64,000 nt of DNA from CAVZXS01 sp963779325 (lineage in GTDB: Bacteria; Bacteroidota; Bacteroidia; Chitinophagales; Chitinophagaceae). Under the pieces are notes generated by a model, which saw only the letters and a list, made by a program, of their open reading frames with translations, made no database searches and was not told where the DNA came from. Positions 7,953 to 16,258 of this stretch are shown here, in pieces. Position numbers and translations under genes: made by a program. The first letter of the stretch is position 1. Every line of letters starts with the position of its first letter. The DNA lies in NCBI GenBank assembly GCA_963779325.1, contig CAVZXS010000022.1, forward strand, positions 62,001 through 126,000. The letters run 5' to 3'.

Positions 7953-9131
7953 ATGGCCCAGGATTTATTTCAGTCTCCCGATTATTATCAGCTTGATGAA
8001 TTGCTTACTGATGAACATAAATTGATTCGCGATACTGTACGCAGTTATGTAAAAAAAGAAATATCGCCCATTATAGAAGACTATGCGCAACGGGCCGAGT
8101 TCCCCCAGCAAATTGTAAAACAATTAGGCGATCTCGGTTGTTTTGGCCCCACTGTTCCGGTAGAATATGGCGGAGGCGGATTGGATTACATCAGTTACGG
8201 GTTAATGATGCAGGAGTTGGAACGCTGCGACAGCGGAGTTCGTTCTACCGCATCGGTGCAGGGTAGTTTGGTGATGTACCCTATATATGCCTACGGTAAT
8301 GAAGCGCAGCGTAAAAAATATTTACCCAAATTGGCAAGCGGCGAATGGTTGGGTTGTTTCGGATTAACGGAACCCGATCACGGCAGCGACCCGAGCAGCA
8401 TGCTTACCAATATAAAAGATGCCGGCGATCATGTAATACTCAATGGTGCTAAAATGTGGATCAGCAATGCTCCTTTTTCGCAGGTAGCAGTTGTATGGGC
8501 CAAAGATGAAGAAGGTATCGTACGCGGCGTCATTGTAGAAAGAGGAATGGAAGGATTCAGTACACCTACTACACATGGTAAATGGAGCTTGCGGGCCAGT
8601 GCTACCGGCGAATTGGTTTTTGATAATGTAAAAGTGCCTAAAGAAAATATTTTACCCAACGTGCAGGGATTAAAAGGGCCGTTGGGTTGTTTAACCAAAG
8701 CAAGATTCGGTATTGCTTGGGGTACCGTAGGTGCGGCTATGGATTGCTATGATACGGCATTACGTTACGCTAAAGAAAGAGTACAGTTTGAAAGACCCAT
8801 CGCCGGTTTTCAGTTGCAGCAAAAAAAATTGGCGGAGATGATTACAGAAATCACCAAAGCGCAATTATTGAACTGGCGACTGGCTGTATTAATGAATGAA
8901 GGAAAAGCTACACCGCAGCAGGTAAGTATGGCCAAAAGAAACGGTTGCGAGATAGCCGCTAATATTTGCAGGGATGCAAGACAAATGCTGGGCGGTATGG
9001 GTATTACCGGCGAGTACAGCATTATGCGCCACATGATGAACATAGAAAGTGTAATAACCTACGAGGGTACGCATGATATTCATTTGCTGATTACGGGCAT
9101 GGATGTAACGGGGTTGAATGCATTTAAGTAA
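7953..9131 (+). CDS. gcdH: Glutaryl-CoA dehydrogenase-like acyl-CoA dehydrogenase
   Basis: 392 aa FAD enzyme. In the GCDH family it oxidises and decarboxylates glutaryl-CoA to crotonyl-CoA, the final shared step of lysine and tryptophan catabolism. Signatures are CFGLTEPDHGSDPSSM (FAD/acyl-CoA site), ARFGIAWGTVGAAMDCYDTALRYAKERVQF, and the catalytic base Glu371 in TYEGTHDIHLLI, which is the GCDH form of the motif. The length is typical. The gene stands alone, ending at the base of a long hairpin. The GCDH call over a generic short-chain dehydrogenase rests on the YEGTHDIH context and is moderately strong. Confidence 0.9.
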   Translation: MAQDLFQSPDYYQLDELLTDEHKLIRDTVRSYVKKEISPIIEDYAQRAEFPQQIVKQLGDLGCFGPTVPVEYGGGGLDYISYGLMMQELERCDSGVRSTASVQGSLVMYPIYAYGNEAQRKKYLPKLASGEWLGCFGLTEPDHGSDPSSMLTNIKDAGDHVILNGAKMWISNAPFSQVAVVWAKDEEGIVRGVIVERGMEGFSTPTTHGKWSLRASATGELVFDNVKVPKENILPNVQGLKGPLGCLTKARFGIAWGTVGAAMDCYDTALRYAKERVQFERPIAGFQLQQKKLAEMITEITKAQLLNWRLAVLMNEGKATPQQVSMAKRNGCEIAANICRDARQMLGGMGITGEYSIMRHMMNIESVITYEGTHDIHLLITGMDVTGLNAFK

Positions 9132-9189
9132 GTACCCCTGTCCCCCGCCCGAACGATGTTCAGTCGGGCGGGCCTAAAGGGGTACTTAG
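9127..9189. repeat. Two-stem palindrome after gcdH
   Basis: TAAGTACCCCT and AGGGGTACTTA form an 11-bp outer stem. An inner 9-bp stem (CCCGCCCGA / TCGGGCGGG) closes an 11-base loop, with unpaired bases between the two. The outer stem includes the gcdH stop codon. No T-run follows, so it looks more like a REP-type palindrome than a standard terminator, although it may act as an mRNA 3' end. Confidence 0.6.
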
Positions 9190-9250
9190 GTTGAACTTTT
9201 AATATTGGTTTAATAATTTCATTAGACCGGGTAGCAGTTAAATAATCCGG

Positions 9251-9742
9251 ATGAAAATAATTGAACACACAACGCAATATACTGACAAGGTTATCGATTT
9301 TATCTTAGGTATACAATGCGGCGAATTCGGAGTTTCCATTACGGCGGATGATCAGCCTGATTTAAAGAATGTAAAAGAGTTCTATCAGCGAGGTGGCGGT
9401 AATTTCCGGATAGCTTTGGATGGAGAAAAAGTAATCGGCACCATTGCGTTGATTAATATAAATAACAATGAAGTGGCCCTGAGGAAAATGTTTGTGGCCG
9501 CCGATTACAGGGGAAAAGAAAAAGGAGTAGCGCAACAGTTAATTAATTCGGAAATTGAATGGTGTAAGGAGAAAAGAATATCTACTGTCTATCTCGGCAC
9601 GTTAGACAAAATGAAGGCCGCTCATCGCTTTTATGAAAAGAACGGATTTGTTTTAACGGATAAACTATTGCTGCCTGCGACATTTCCACTGATGGCAGTT
9701 GATACTGTTTTTTATAAACTTTCATTTAACTATCCCGGATGA
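9251..9742 (+). CDS. GNAT family N-acetyltransferase
   Basis: 163 aa. The GNAT fold is recognisable from GEKVIGTIALININNNEVALRKMFVAADYRGKEKGVAQQL, with the acetyl-CoA pyrophosphate-binding loop (RGKEKGVA), and from the closing AAHRFYEKNGF block. The acceptor substrate is unknown. The stop overlaps the aroK start (ATGA), so the two are translationally coupled and probably co-transcribed with the DUF423 gene. Confidence 0.88.
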   Translation: MKIIEHTTQYTDKVIDFILGIQCGEFGVSITADDQPDLKNVKEFYQRGGGNFRIALDGEKVIGTIALININNNEVALRKMFVAADYRGKEKGVAQQLINSEIEWCKEKRISTVYLGTLDKMKAAHRFYEKNGFVLTDKLLLPATFPLMAVDTVFYKLSFNYPG

Positions 9743-10245
9743 AAATTTTTCTGATTGGTTTTATGGGTTCGGGTAAAACATACTGCGGCAAACAGCTAAG
9801 CGGGAAACTGCACATACCTTTTTATGACCTGGATGAACTGATAGTAACCGAAGGAGGCAAAACAATAAATGAAATATTTGCGGAAGAAGGAGAGGAGTAC
9901 TTTCGATTAAAAGAAAAAGAAATATTGCATACCGTTACTGAAAGCCACGAAACATTTATTATGGCCTGCGGCGGAGGCACGCCTTGCTATTTTAATAATA
10001 TTGAGTACATGAATGAATCGGGCGTTACCGTTTGGATGAATACCCCCGTTGATATCCTGCACGAAAGATTACTGAAAGAAAAAGAAAACCGCCCCCTGCT
10101 AAAAGAGTTGAGCGATGAACAACTGAAGAGTTTTATCATAAAAAAATTCGCCGATCGAAAAATATATTACGAACAGGCCGCTATCCGTATTGATGACGAC
10201 CGACTGAGTACGGAGTCTTTAATTCAAAAAATATTTCATGCATAA
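9739..10245 (+). CDS. aroK: Shikimate kinase
   Basis: 168 aa P-loop kinase phosphorylating shikimate at the 3-hydroxyl in the chorismate pathway. It has the Walker A GFMGSGKT (residues about 7-14), the DLDE motif with the metal and shikimate-binding Asp, and FRLKEKEIL with the shikimate-binding Arg. The ACGGGTPC loop and LLKEKENRPLL lid are also present. The length is typical. It overlaps the GNAT gene by four bases and the DUF423 gene by eight. Confidence 0.95.
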   Translation: MKIFLIGFMGSGKTYCGKQLSGKLHIPFYDLDELIVTEGGKTINEIFAEEGEEYFRLKEKEILHTVTESHETFIMACGGGTPCYFNNIEYMNESGVTVWMNTPVDILHERLLKEKENRPLLKELSDEQLKSFIIKKFADRKIYYEQAAIRIDDDRLSTESLIQKIFHA

Positions 10246-10630
10246 AGGATATTTTTCTGCAGGCGCTTTGTTAGCGGCTTTAGCAGTAGGCCTGGGTGCT
10301 TTTGGCGCACACGGTTTAAAAAAAATTGTACCCCCGGAAACGGTAACCACTTTTCAAACGGGTGTGCAATACCAAATGTATCATGCATTAGCTTTGTTAG
10401 TTGTTGCAATTACATTTGATAAACTTTCCCAAAAAATAATAAACCGTGCGGCTGTTTGTTTTATCACGGGTATTATTCTTTTCTCGGGTTCATTATACCT
10501 GCTTACCGTTTTAAAAGCTACTGATACTGTCGGGTTGCAGGGTATTGGCGCTGTAACACCCGCGGGCGGTTTGTTTTTTATTGCGGGTTGGTTGTTTCTT
10601 TTCTTCGGTGCAATTAAAAAAGTGAATTAG
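10238..10630 (+). CDS. DUF423 family membrane protein
   Basis: 130 aa small inner-membrane protein with about four hydrophobic segments. The DUF423 signature GAFGAHGLKK follows the first helix, and the TGVQYQMYHALALL block is intact. The function is unknown (YgdD-like). It overlaps aroK by eight bases and converges on the sensor kinase, sharing three bases at the stops. Confidence 0.9.
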   Translation: MHKGYFSAGALLAALAVGLGAFGAHGLKKIVPPETVTTFQTGVQYQMYHALALLVVAITFDKLSQKIINRAAVCFITGIILFSGSLYLLTVLKATDTVGLQGIGAVTPAGGLFFIAGWLFLFFGAIKKVN

Positions 10631-12513
10631 TGCAGCGGTAATGATAGGGTTGTTACAGCCCCTCCGTTACTTGTAATGGCATAGGTGCCGCCGATACTAT
10701 TCATACGATGTGCGATATTTTTTAAGCCGTTGCCGAATTGCCTGATCTTTTCTTTATCAATACCGATACCGTTATCGGCAATTTTAATTTCTAATTTATC
10801 ATTTACACTGATGTCCATTCTGACCTCAGTAGCCTGCGAATGTTTTAAGACATTATTGAGGCTTTCTTTTACACAAAGGAAAATATTACGGCGTTTATCA
10901 CCCGTCATTTCCGTCTCAGGTATTTCTTCCGGTGTATTTATTTTGCAATGAACGGGTGTATTGTCCAAGTATTCAAGCGTATAGGAGCGTATATAGGCTA
11001 CAAGATTACTTACCGTATCATTGCCGCTGTTCATACTCCAAATAATGGCATTCATTTTATTCAGTACATCGTTGGCCGAAGAAGATATTCGATCAATTTC
11101 TTTCGGCGTATTTTCTTTCATTTTGTTTTTGGCTATTTCGCTCATCAATCGTATAGCGGTCATACCCGATCCCAGTTCATCGTGCATATCGGCTGATATA
11201 CGGTTACGTTCTTCCTGTTGCGCTTTCAGCACGGCCAATTGCTTTTCAATTTCTTTCCTGTCATTTTCCGTTCTCAGTCTTTCTCTTTCTTTTGTTTGGT
11301 CAATAATCAATCGCTTGTTTTTATAAGTTAAACCTCCCAGGAAAAAAATCAATTCTAATAATAATCCTACCTCGTAATAAGTCAGCGATTGACTGAGAAT
11401 TCCTTTTGAAGCAAACACACCCCTGAAGATCAGTGCCATCTGTGACAACAGGGCAAAAACTAATAAAGAAAGATTGCCCCAAAACATATAACGAAGCAGT
11501 CTATTATCCCATTTGGTACGGCTGTAAAAAAGAAATACAGGTATAATGGCGATTAAAATGCTTTTGCTTATTATTTCAATTAAATACTCGTAGTAATAAA
11601 AATCGGTAAAAAAATGTACTGCGGTGTATAAGACTAAGACAATGACTAAAAAATAAGTAGCAAATTTAAATAGGGCTTGCAAAAAAGGATATTTTTCTTT
11701 GGTGCCCAGGTATTTTTTCATGAAAATCATGTAAAAACAATATCCCGTTAAATGCAATGCGAAATCAAAATAACCTTCTATAAAAAAATTAGTTCGCGTT
11801 GCATACATGGTATTTGAGCGGGCCAGGAATAACATGAGACCCGTAAAAAAAGCATAACCCGCATAGTACAAAAATTCATTATTACCTCCCTGCACGTAGT
11901 TCGCCAACGAAAAAAATATCATCATCAGCATTAAACCGCATATGGTATAGGTCAAAATATCCATATCTTTTTGCTTTGCAAAAGTCATCGCATTATAACC
12001 CGGCAGGTAGTTTTCTTTTATTAAGCGGGGTGCGAGGTTGCTGTTGTAGGTTTTTACCGATGTCATCTCCGCTATGATGGTAGCTGTGTCGCCGGCGGGT
12101 AATGACAGGAAGCGATACCCGATACTGTCCCTTAATAAAGGCGTTTTTGGAGGAATACGTTCCGCTGCATTGTTCTTTACATTGTATAATTGTATATAAT
12201 CGTAGTAAAGCCCGGGATAAAAATAAACTCCCTTTTCAACCGGGGCGCTGTTGTAAATTATAAATTTTAAAAATATTTTTTTAGAAACAAAAGAAGGTTT
12301 TATTCCGAATGTTTTTTTTGGAGTAGTTGTAAACAAAAGTGAGCCCGGTTCTATACCCGCAGACAGTGATTTTTCGCCAAAGGCTATTATCGTTTTATTG
12401 ATTATCGTGTCAACCGTCTCAATCTTATTTATATCTACGGGAGTAAGCTGCTGGCATTCGGCGAATGCAGCAAAAAAAATGATACCGGTTATAGTAATAA
12501 AAATTCTTCGCAT
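10627..12513 (-). CDS. 7TM-DISM sensor histidine kinase (HisKA_3 type)
   Basis: 628 aa membrane sensor. A signal peptide (FAECQQ) is followed by a periplasmic beta-rich domain (residues about 25-180), seven hydrophobic segments (about 185-400) and a coiled coil. The DHp helix QQEERNRISADMHDELGSG contains the phospho-acceptor His444. The HATPase domain has DNGIGID and GLKNIAHRMNSIGG. This layout is the 7TMR-DISM class, which senses carbohydrates or other small ligands and usually phosphorylates a NarL/LuxR-type regulator. No response regulator is adjacent. ATG 12513 is chosen because the signal peptide starts there, 13 codons inside the frame. Confidence 0.9.
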   Translation of the reverse strand: MRRIFITITGIIFFAAFAECQQLTPVDINKIETVDTIINKTIIAFGEKSLSAGIEPGSLLFTTTPKKTFGIKPSFVSKKIFLKFIIYNSAPVEKGVYFYPGLYYDYIQLYNVKNNAAERIPPKTPLLRDSIGYRFLSLPAGDTATIIAEMTSVKTYNSNLAPRLIKENYLPGYNAMTFAKQKDMDILTYTICGLMLMMIFFSLANYVQGGNNEFLYYAGYAFFTGLMLFLARSNTMYATRTNFFIEGYFDFALHLTGYCFYMIFMKKYLGTKEKYPFLQALFKFATYFLVIVLVLYTAVHFFTDFYYYEYLIEIISKSILIAIIPVFLFYSRTKWDNRLLRYMFWGNLSLLVFALLSQMALIFRGVFASKGILSQSLTYYEVGLLLELIFFLGGLTYKNKRLIIDQTKERERLRTENDRKEIEKQLAVLKAQQEERNRISADMHDELGSGMTAIRLMSEIAKNKMKENTPKEIDRISSSANDVLNKMNAIIWSMNSGNDTVSNLVAYIRSYTLEYLDNTPVHCKINTPEEIPETEMTGDKRRNIFLCVKESLNNVLKHSQATEVRMDISVNDKLEIKIADNGIGIDKEKIRQFGNGLKNIAHRMNSIGGTYAITSNGGAVTTLSLPLH

Positions 12514-12684
12514 CAGGCAGTACACACCGTTTAGTACATACCAAATGTACAATCCATAAGCGGTTTTTATGAATTTAGCAGATACTACTTAGCGGTAAAT
12601 TGTACATATTTGTTAAATTGATTTTATTTCGAAATGAAATACAATACCCGGCGTTTTCTTTATTATTACCTCAGTGCTATCTAT

Positions 12685-12692
12685 TATCTTTG
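12685..12692 (+). promoter_or_regulatory. Candidate -7 box of ftsK
   Basis: TATCTTTG is a perfect TAnnTTTG and ends five bases before ATG 12698, again suggesting a nearly leaderless transcript. The -33 region is weak (TTAT). Confidence 0.4.
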
Positions 12693-12697
12693 CTGCC

Positions 12698-15292
12698 ATG
12701 GCCAATAAGTTGAAAAAACCTTCTGCTCCGAAAGCTGAAAATAAAAAAGAAACCCTGCCGGCAAAAGGCGCCTTTAAACCCGAAAAGGAAGAAAAGGTGG
12801 ATCTGAAAAAGCTGGCTAAGGATGAGCGTACCCGTAAAATAATCGGAGCGGTTTCTGTTTTTACTTCTATTCTTTTATTCCTGGCTTTCGTAAGTTATTT
12901 TTTTACATGGAAAGAAGACCAGGATAAAGTTTTTCGCGGCTCCGCCGTACTTTTTGATAACGAACTAAAGGTTTCCAATTTGCTGGGCAGGCTTGGCGCT
13001 TATCTCTCTCACTTTTTTATTTATAAAGGATTTGGCGTAGCCTCTATGCTTTTTTGCAGTTTCTTTTTTATCAACGGTATCAATTTTTTAACCGGCCGAA
13101 AAGTTTATTCCTTCTGGAAAAACCTCCGCTATGTAATTGTGGGTTTATTGGTTGTTTCGGTTTGTATGTCCTTTTTATTCCCCAATAATGATTTGCCCTT
13201 GGGCGGTGGAGTAGGTAAAATGATTAATAACTGGCTGACGGGCATCTTGGGTTATATAGGCGCCGGCGCTTTACTTTTTGTAGCTGCATTGGGTTGGTTT
13301 ATCTGGCAGTTTAATCCGGCTTTTAAAATGCCTTCGAAAAAAGAAAATACGAATTATGAACCCGGAACGGAAGAATTATTTCAAGAACAGGTTTCACCCA
13401 TCGCCGATGCGAAAAAAACGTACATGCAGGAAGAGTTGGAAACTTTGCCCGGCGACGGCAAAGCCAACAGCCTAAAAGACGCCAACGGGGTTGTTGTAAT
13501 ACAACCCGGGAAAAAGAAAGCAGATGAAATTGAATTCAAAATAATTACCAAAGAAGAACCGGTTTTTGAAAACCCGGTTGTAGAAAAAAGTATTGTGGAG
13601 GAGTTAACGCATAAAGATGATTTGACCGCAGATATTCCTTTCGAAATAAAAACGAAAGATCACGAAGAGTATAAGCCCAAGGAAATAAAAGATGGTAAAC
13701 ATTCCGCCGATGATTTTGAACTGGAAATAAAAGCAGTGCCCCCCGGCGAAGAAAAAACGGATGAAGAAAAGGGCTATGAAAATTTAGCTCCTTACGAACC
13801 TACATTGGATTTACGAGATTATAAATACCCGAGCCTGAACATGCTGGAAACGCATGGCAGCGAAAAAATTGTGCAGGACCCCGCTGAGCTGGAGATGAAC
13901 AAAAATCAAATCATTAATACCCTGCGCAATTATGATATTGAAATACAAAAAATAAGCGCTACGGTGGGTCCCACTGTTACATTGTATGAAATTGTTCCTT
14001 CCGCCGGTATACGTATATCGCGTATCAAAAACCTGGAAGATGATATTGCATTGAACCTGGCGGCACTCGGCATCCGTATTATAGCGCCTATTCCCGGCAA
14101 GGGAACCATTGGTATAGAAGTGCCTAATGTACGCAAGAGCGTGGTGAGTATGAAAACATTGTTAGCTTCTGATAAGTTTCAGAATAATAATTTCAGTTTG
14201 CCCATCGCTATCGGTAAAAAAATTGACAATGAAAATTACATTGTTGATTTGGCCTCTATGCCGCACATGCTGATGGCCGGCGCTACCGGGCAGGGTAAAT
14301 CCGTGGGATTAAATGCAGTACTCGTTTCTTTATTGTATAAAAAACATCCTTCGCAACTTAAGTTTGTTTTAATAGATCCTAAAAAAGTTGAGTTAAGTCT
14401 TTATCGATTAATTGAGAAACATTTCCTGGCCAAATTACCCGGCGAGGAAGAAGCCATTATTACCGATACAAAGAAAGTAGTTCATACGCTGAATGCATTG
14501 TGTATTGAAATGGATAACCGGTACGATTTGCTGAAAGAAGCCGGAGCAAGAAATATAAAAGAGTACAATGATAAATTTATAAAACGAAAATTAAATCCTT
14601 TAAAAGGTCACCAGTATTTGCCTTTTATTGTTTTGGTTATAGATGAGTTTGCCGATTTAATTATGACAGCGGGTAAGGAAGTGGAAATGCCTATCGCCAG
14701 GCTGGCGCAGTTGGCCCGTGCCATCGGTATACATTTAATTATTGCTACGCAACGTCCTTCGGTCAATATTATTACCGGTACTATCAAAGCCAATTTCCCT
14801 TCACGTATTGCTTTCAAAGTATCATCTAAAATAGACAGCCGTACTATTTTGGACACTGGCGGCGCCGAGCAATTGATTGGTAAAGGTGATATGCTTATCT
14901 CGCATCACGGCGAAGTAACCCGTTTGCAATGCGCATTTGTAGATACGCCCGAGGTAGAAAAAGTAGTTGAGTTTATAGGCAATCAACGCGGCTATCCGCA
15001 GGCATTTTTATTGCCGGAATATATTGATGAAAAGGAAATGGAAGGAAAAGATTTTGACTTGGCGGACAGGGATGCATTGTTTGAAGATGCTGCCCGATTA
15101 ATTGTCCAAAATCAAGTTGGATCAACTTCTTTGCTGCAAAGACGTATGAAGCTGGGTTATAACAGAGCCGGCAGGTTAATGGATCAATTAGAAAATGCAG
15201 GTATTGTAGGGCCGGGGCAGGGGAGCAAGGCCCGGGATGTGTTAATTAAAACAGAATCGGAATTAAATGCCTATTTACAGCAATTAGGCTAA
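12698..15292 (+). CDS. ftsK: FtsK/SpoIIIE DNA translocase
   Basis: 864 aa. A Lys-rich N-terminus leads into four predicted membrane helices (residues about 45-210), then an acidic linker (about 215-390). The motor domain follows, with Walker A in AGATGQGKSVG near residue 530 and Walker B LVIDEFADL. The C-terminal gamma winged-helix (SLLQRRMKLGYNRAGRLMDQLE) reads the polar KOPS-type sequences. In the family it pumps chromosomal DNA at the septum and activates XerCD at dif. The start at ATG 12698 is supported by the promoter box ending at 12692; an upstream in-frame ATG at 12674 precedes that box. The gene diverges from the sensor kinase. Confidence 0.96.
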   Translation: MANKLKKPSAPKAENKKETLPAKGAFKPEKEEKVDLKKLAKDERTRKIIGAVSVFTSILLFLAFVSYFFTWKEDQDKVFRGSAVLFDNELKVSNLLGRLGAYLSHFFIYKGFGVASMLFCSFFFINGINFLTGRKVYSFWKNLRYVIVGLLVVSVCMSFLFPNNDLPLGGGVGKMINNWLTGILGYIGAGALLFVAALGWFIWQFNPAFKMPSKKENTNYEPGTEELFQEQVSPIADAKKTYMQEELETLPGDGKANSLKDANGVVVIQPGKKKADEIEFKIITKEEPVFENPVVEKSIVEELTHKDDLTADIPFEIKTKDHEEYKPKEIKDGKHSADDFELEIKAVPPGEEKTDEEKGYENLAPYEPTLDLRDYKYPSLNMLETHGSEKIVQDPAELEMNKNQIINTLRNYDIEIQKISATVGPTVTLYEIVPSAGIRISRIKNLEDDIALNLAALGIRIIAPIPGKGTIGIEVPNVRKSVVSMKTLLASDKFQNNNFSLPIAIGKKIDNENYIVDLASMPHMLMAGATGQGKSVGLNAVLVSLLYKKHPSQLKFVLIDPKKVELSLYRLIEKHFLAKLPGEEEAIITDTKKVVHTLNALCIEMDNRYDLLKEAGARNIKEYNDKFIKRKLNPLKGHQYLPFIVLVIDEFADLIMTAGKEVEMPIARLAQLARAIGIHLIIATQRPSVNIITGTIKANFPSRIAFKVSSKIDSRTILDTGGAEQLIGKGDMLISHHGEVTRLQCAFVDTPEVEKVVEFIGNQRGYPQAFLLPEYIDEKEMEGKDFDLADRDALFEDAARLIVQNQVGSTSLLQRRMKLGYNRAGRLMDQLENAGIVGPGQGSKARDVLIKTESELNAYLQQLG

Positions 15293-15362
15293 CAGTTTGT
15301 TAAGGCTGAACCGGTTATGCAACCCGGTATAAGTCCGGAACATCCTATTAATGTAATTCGCA

Positions 15363-15370
15363 TATATTTG
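15363..15370 (+). promoter_or_regulatory. Candidate -7 box of the LolA-like gene
   Basis: TATATTTG matches TAnnTTTG 45 bases before ATG 15416. No clear -33 TTTG was found. Confidence 0.3.
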
Positions 15371-15415
15371 CGGCCATTATTTACAGTATAATTCATATCA
15401 TTTAAAAAAAACCGG

Positions 15416-16066
15416 ATGAACAAATTTTTAATGACAGTAGCAATTTCGTGCAGCTTTTTAGTTGCGGCGGCCCAGGGCAAATCTGATGCTGACGCCAAAA
15501 AAATATTAGACGCGGTAAGCGCCAAATTCAAATCGTATAAGGCCGTAAGCGCCGCTTTTGTTTATAAAGTGGAGTCTGCTGCCGGTAAAATGTTGTCTTC
15601 AAAGAACGGCAGCGTAAATATGAAAGGCAATAAATATTATGTAAGCATATCGGGCCAGGAAATTTTTTGCGACGGGGCCACTGTTTCTACTTACGATAAA
15701 AGCGCCAATGAAGTAACTATTACCAAGGTTGATAATTCAACCGGTACAATTACGCCACAAAAATTATTTACTAATTTTTACGACAAAGATTTTTTATACA
15801 AATTAAACGGTGAGAAAAAAGTAGGAAATAAAACATTGCAGGAAATTGAAATGACGCCGAATGACAAAACAAAACCTTTTCATAAAGTATACCTGCTGAT
15901 AGATAAAGCTACCACGGGTATTTACAGTACCAAAGTATTGGAAAAAAGCGGCAATCGCTATATCTATACTGTAAGTTCATTAAACGGGAACGCCGCTGTA
16001 GCGGATACTAAATTTGTTTTTGACAAGAATAAGTACCCCAACGTAGAAGTGGTAGACCTGAGATAA
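15416..16066 (+). CDS. LolA-like outer-membrane lipoprotein carrier
   Basis: 216 aa periplasmic protein with a signal peptide ending AAAQ-G near residue 20. The LolA-like half-barrel is suggested by AKKILDAVSAKFKSYKAVSAAF, GSVNMKGNKYYVSISGQEIFCDGATVSTYDK and the C-terminal KFVFDKNKYPNVEVVDLR. In the family it ferries lipoproteins from LolCDE to the outer membrane. Its place right after ftsK is a common Bacteroidota arrangement. A good terminator follows at 16089. LolA-like proteins are divergent, so the role is inferred. Confidence 0.85.
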   Translation: MNKFLMTVAISCSFLVAAAQGKSDADAKKILDAVSAKFKSYKAVSAAFVYKVESAAGKMLSSKNGSVNMKGNKYYVSISGQEIFCDGATVSTYDKSANEVTITKVDNSTGTITPQKLFTNFYDKDFLYKLNGEKKVGNKTLQEIEMTPNDKTKPFHKVYLLIDKATTGIYSTKVLEKSGNRYIYTVSSLNGNAAVADTKFVFDKNKYPNVEVVDLR

Positions 16067-16088
16067 AATATTCCCTTTTGAAAAAATC

Positions 16089-16122
16089 ATCCCTGCGCAT
16101 AATATGGCGGGGATTTTTTTTA
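16089..16122 (+). terminator. Rho-independent terminator after the LolA-like gene
   Basis: ATCCCTGC pairs with GCGGGGAT (one G-T wobble) around a 10-base loop, followed by a run of eight T. It begins 22 bases after the stop codon. Confidence 0.75.
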
Positions 16123-16258
16123 ATTACAATATCCGCGGCTTTTGTTAAAGCGGTCAAAAAGCTCCCGGATTCTCGGCATATTAATTGACTCTTATATCTT
16201 TCTTTCTGAAAACCTATGATTATTAAAATACAGGTGTTATTTTGTCACCATAAATATT

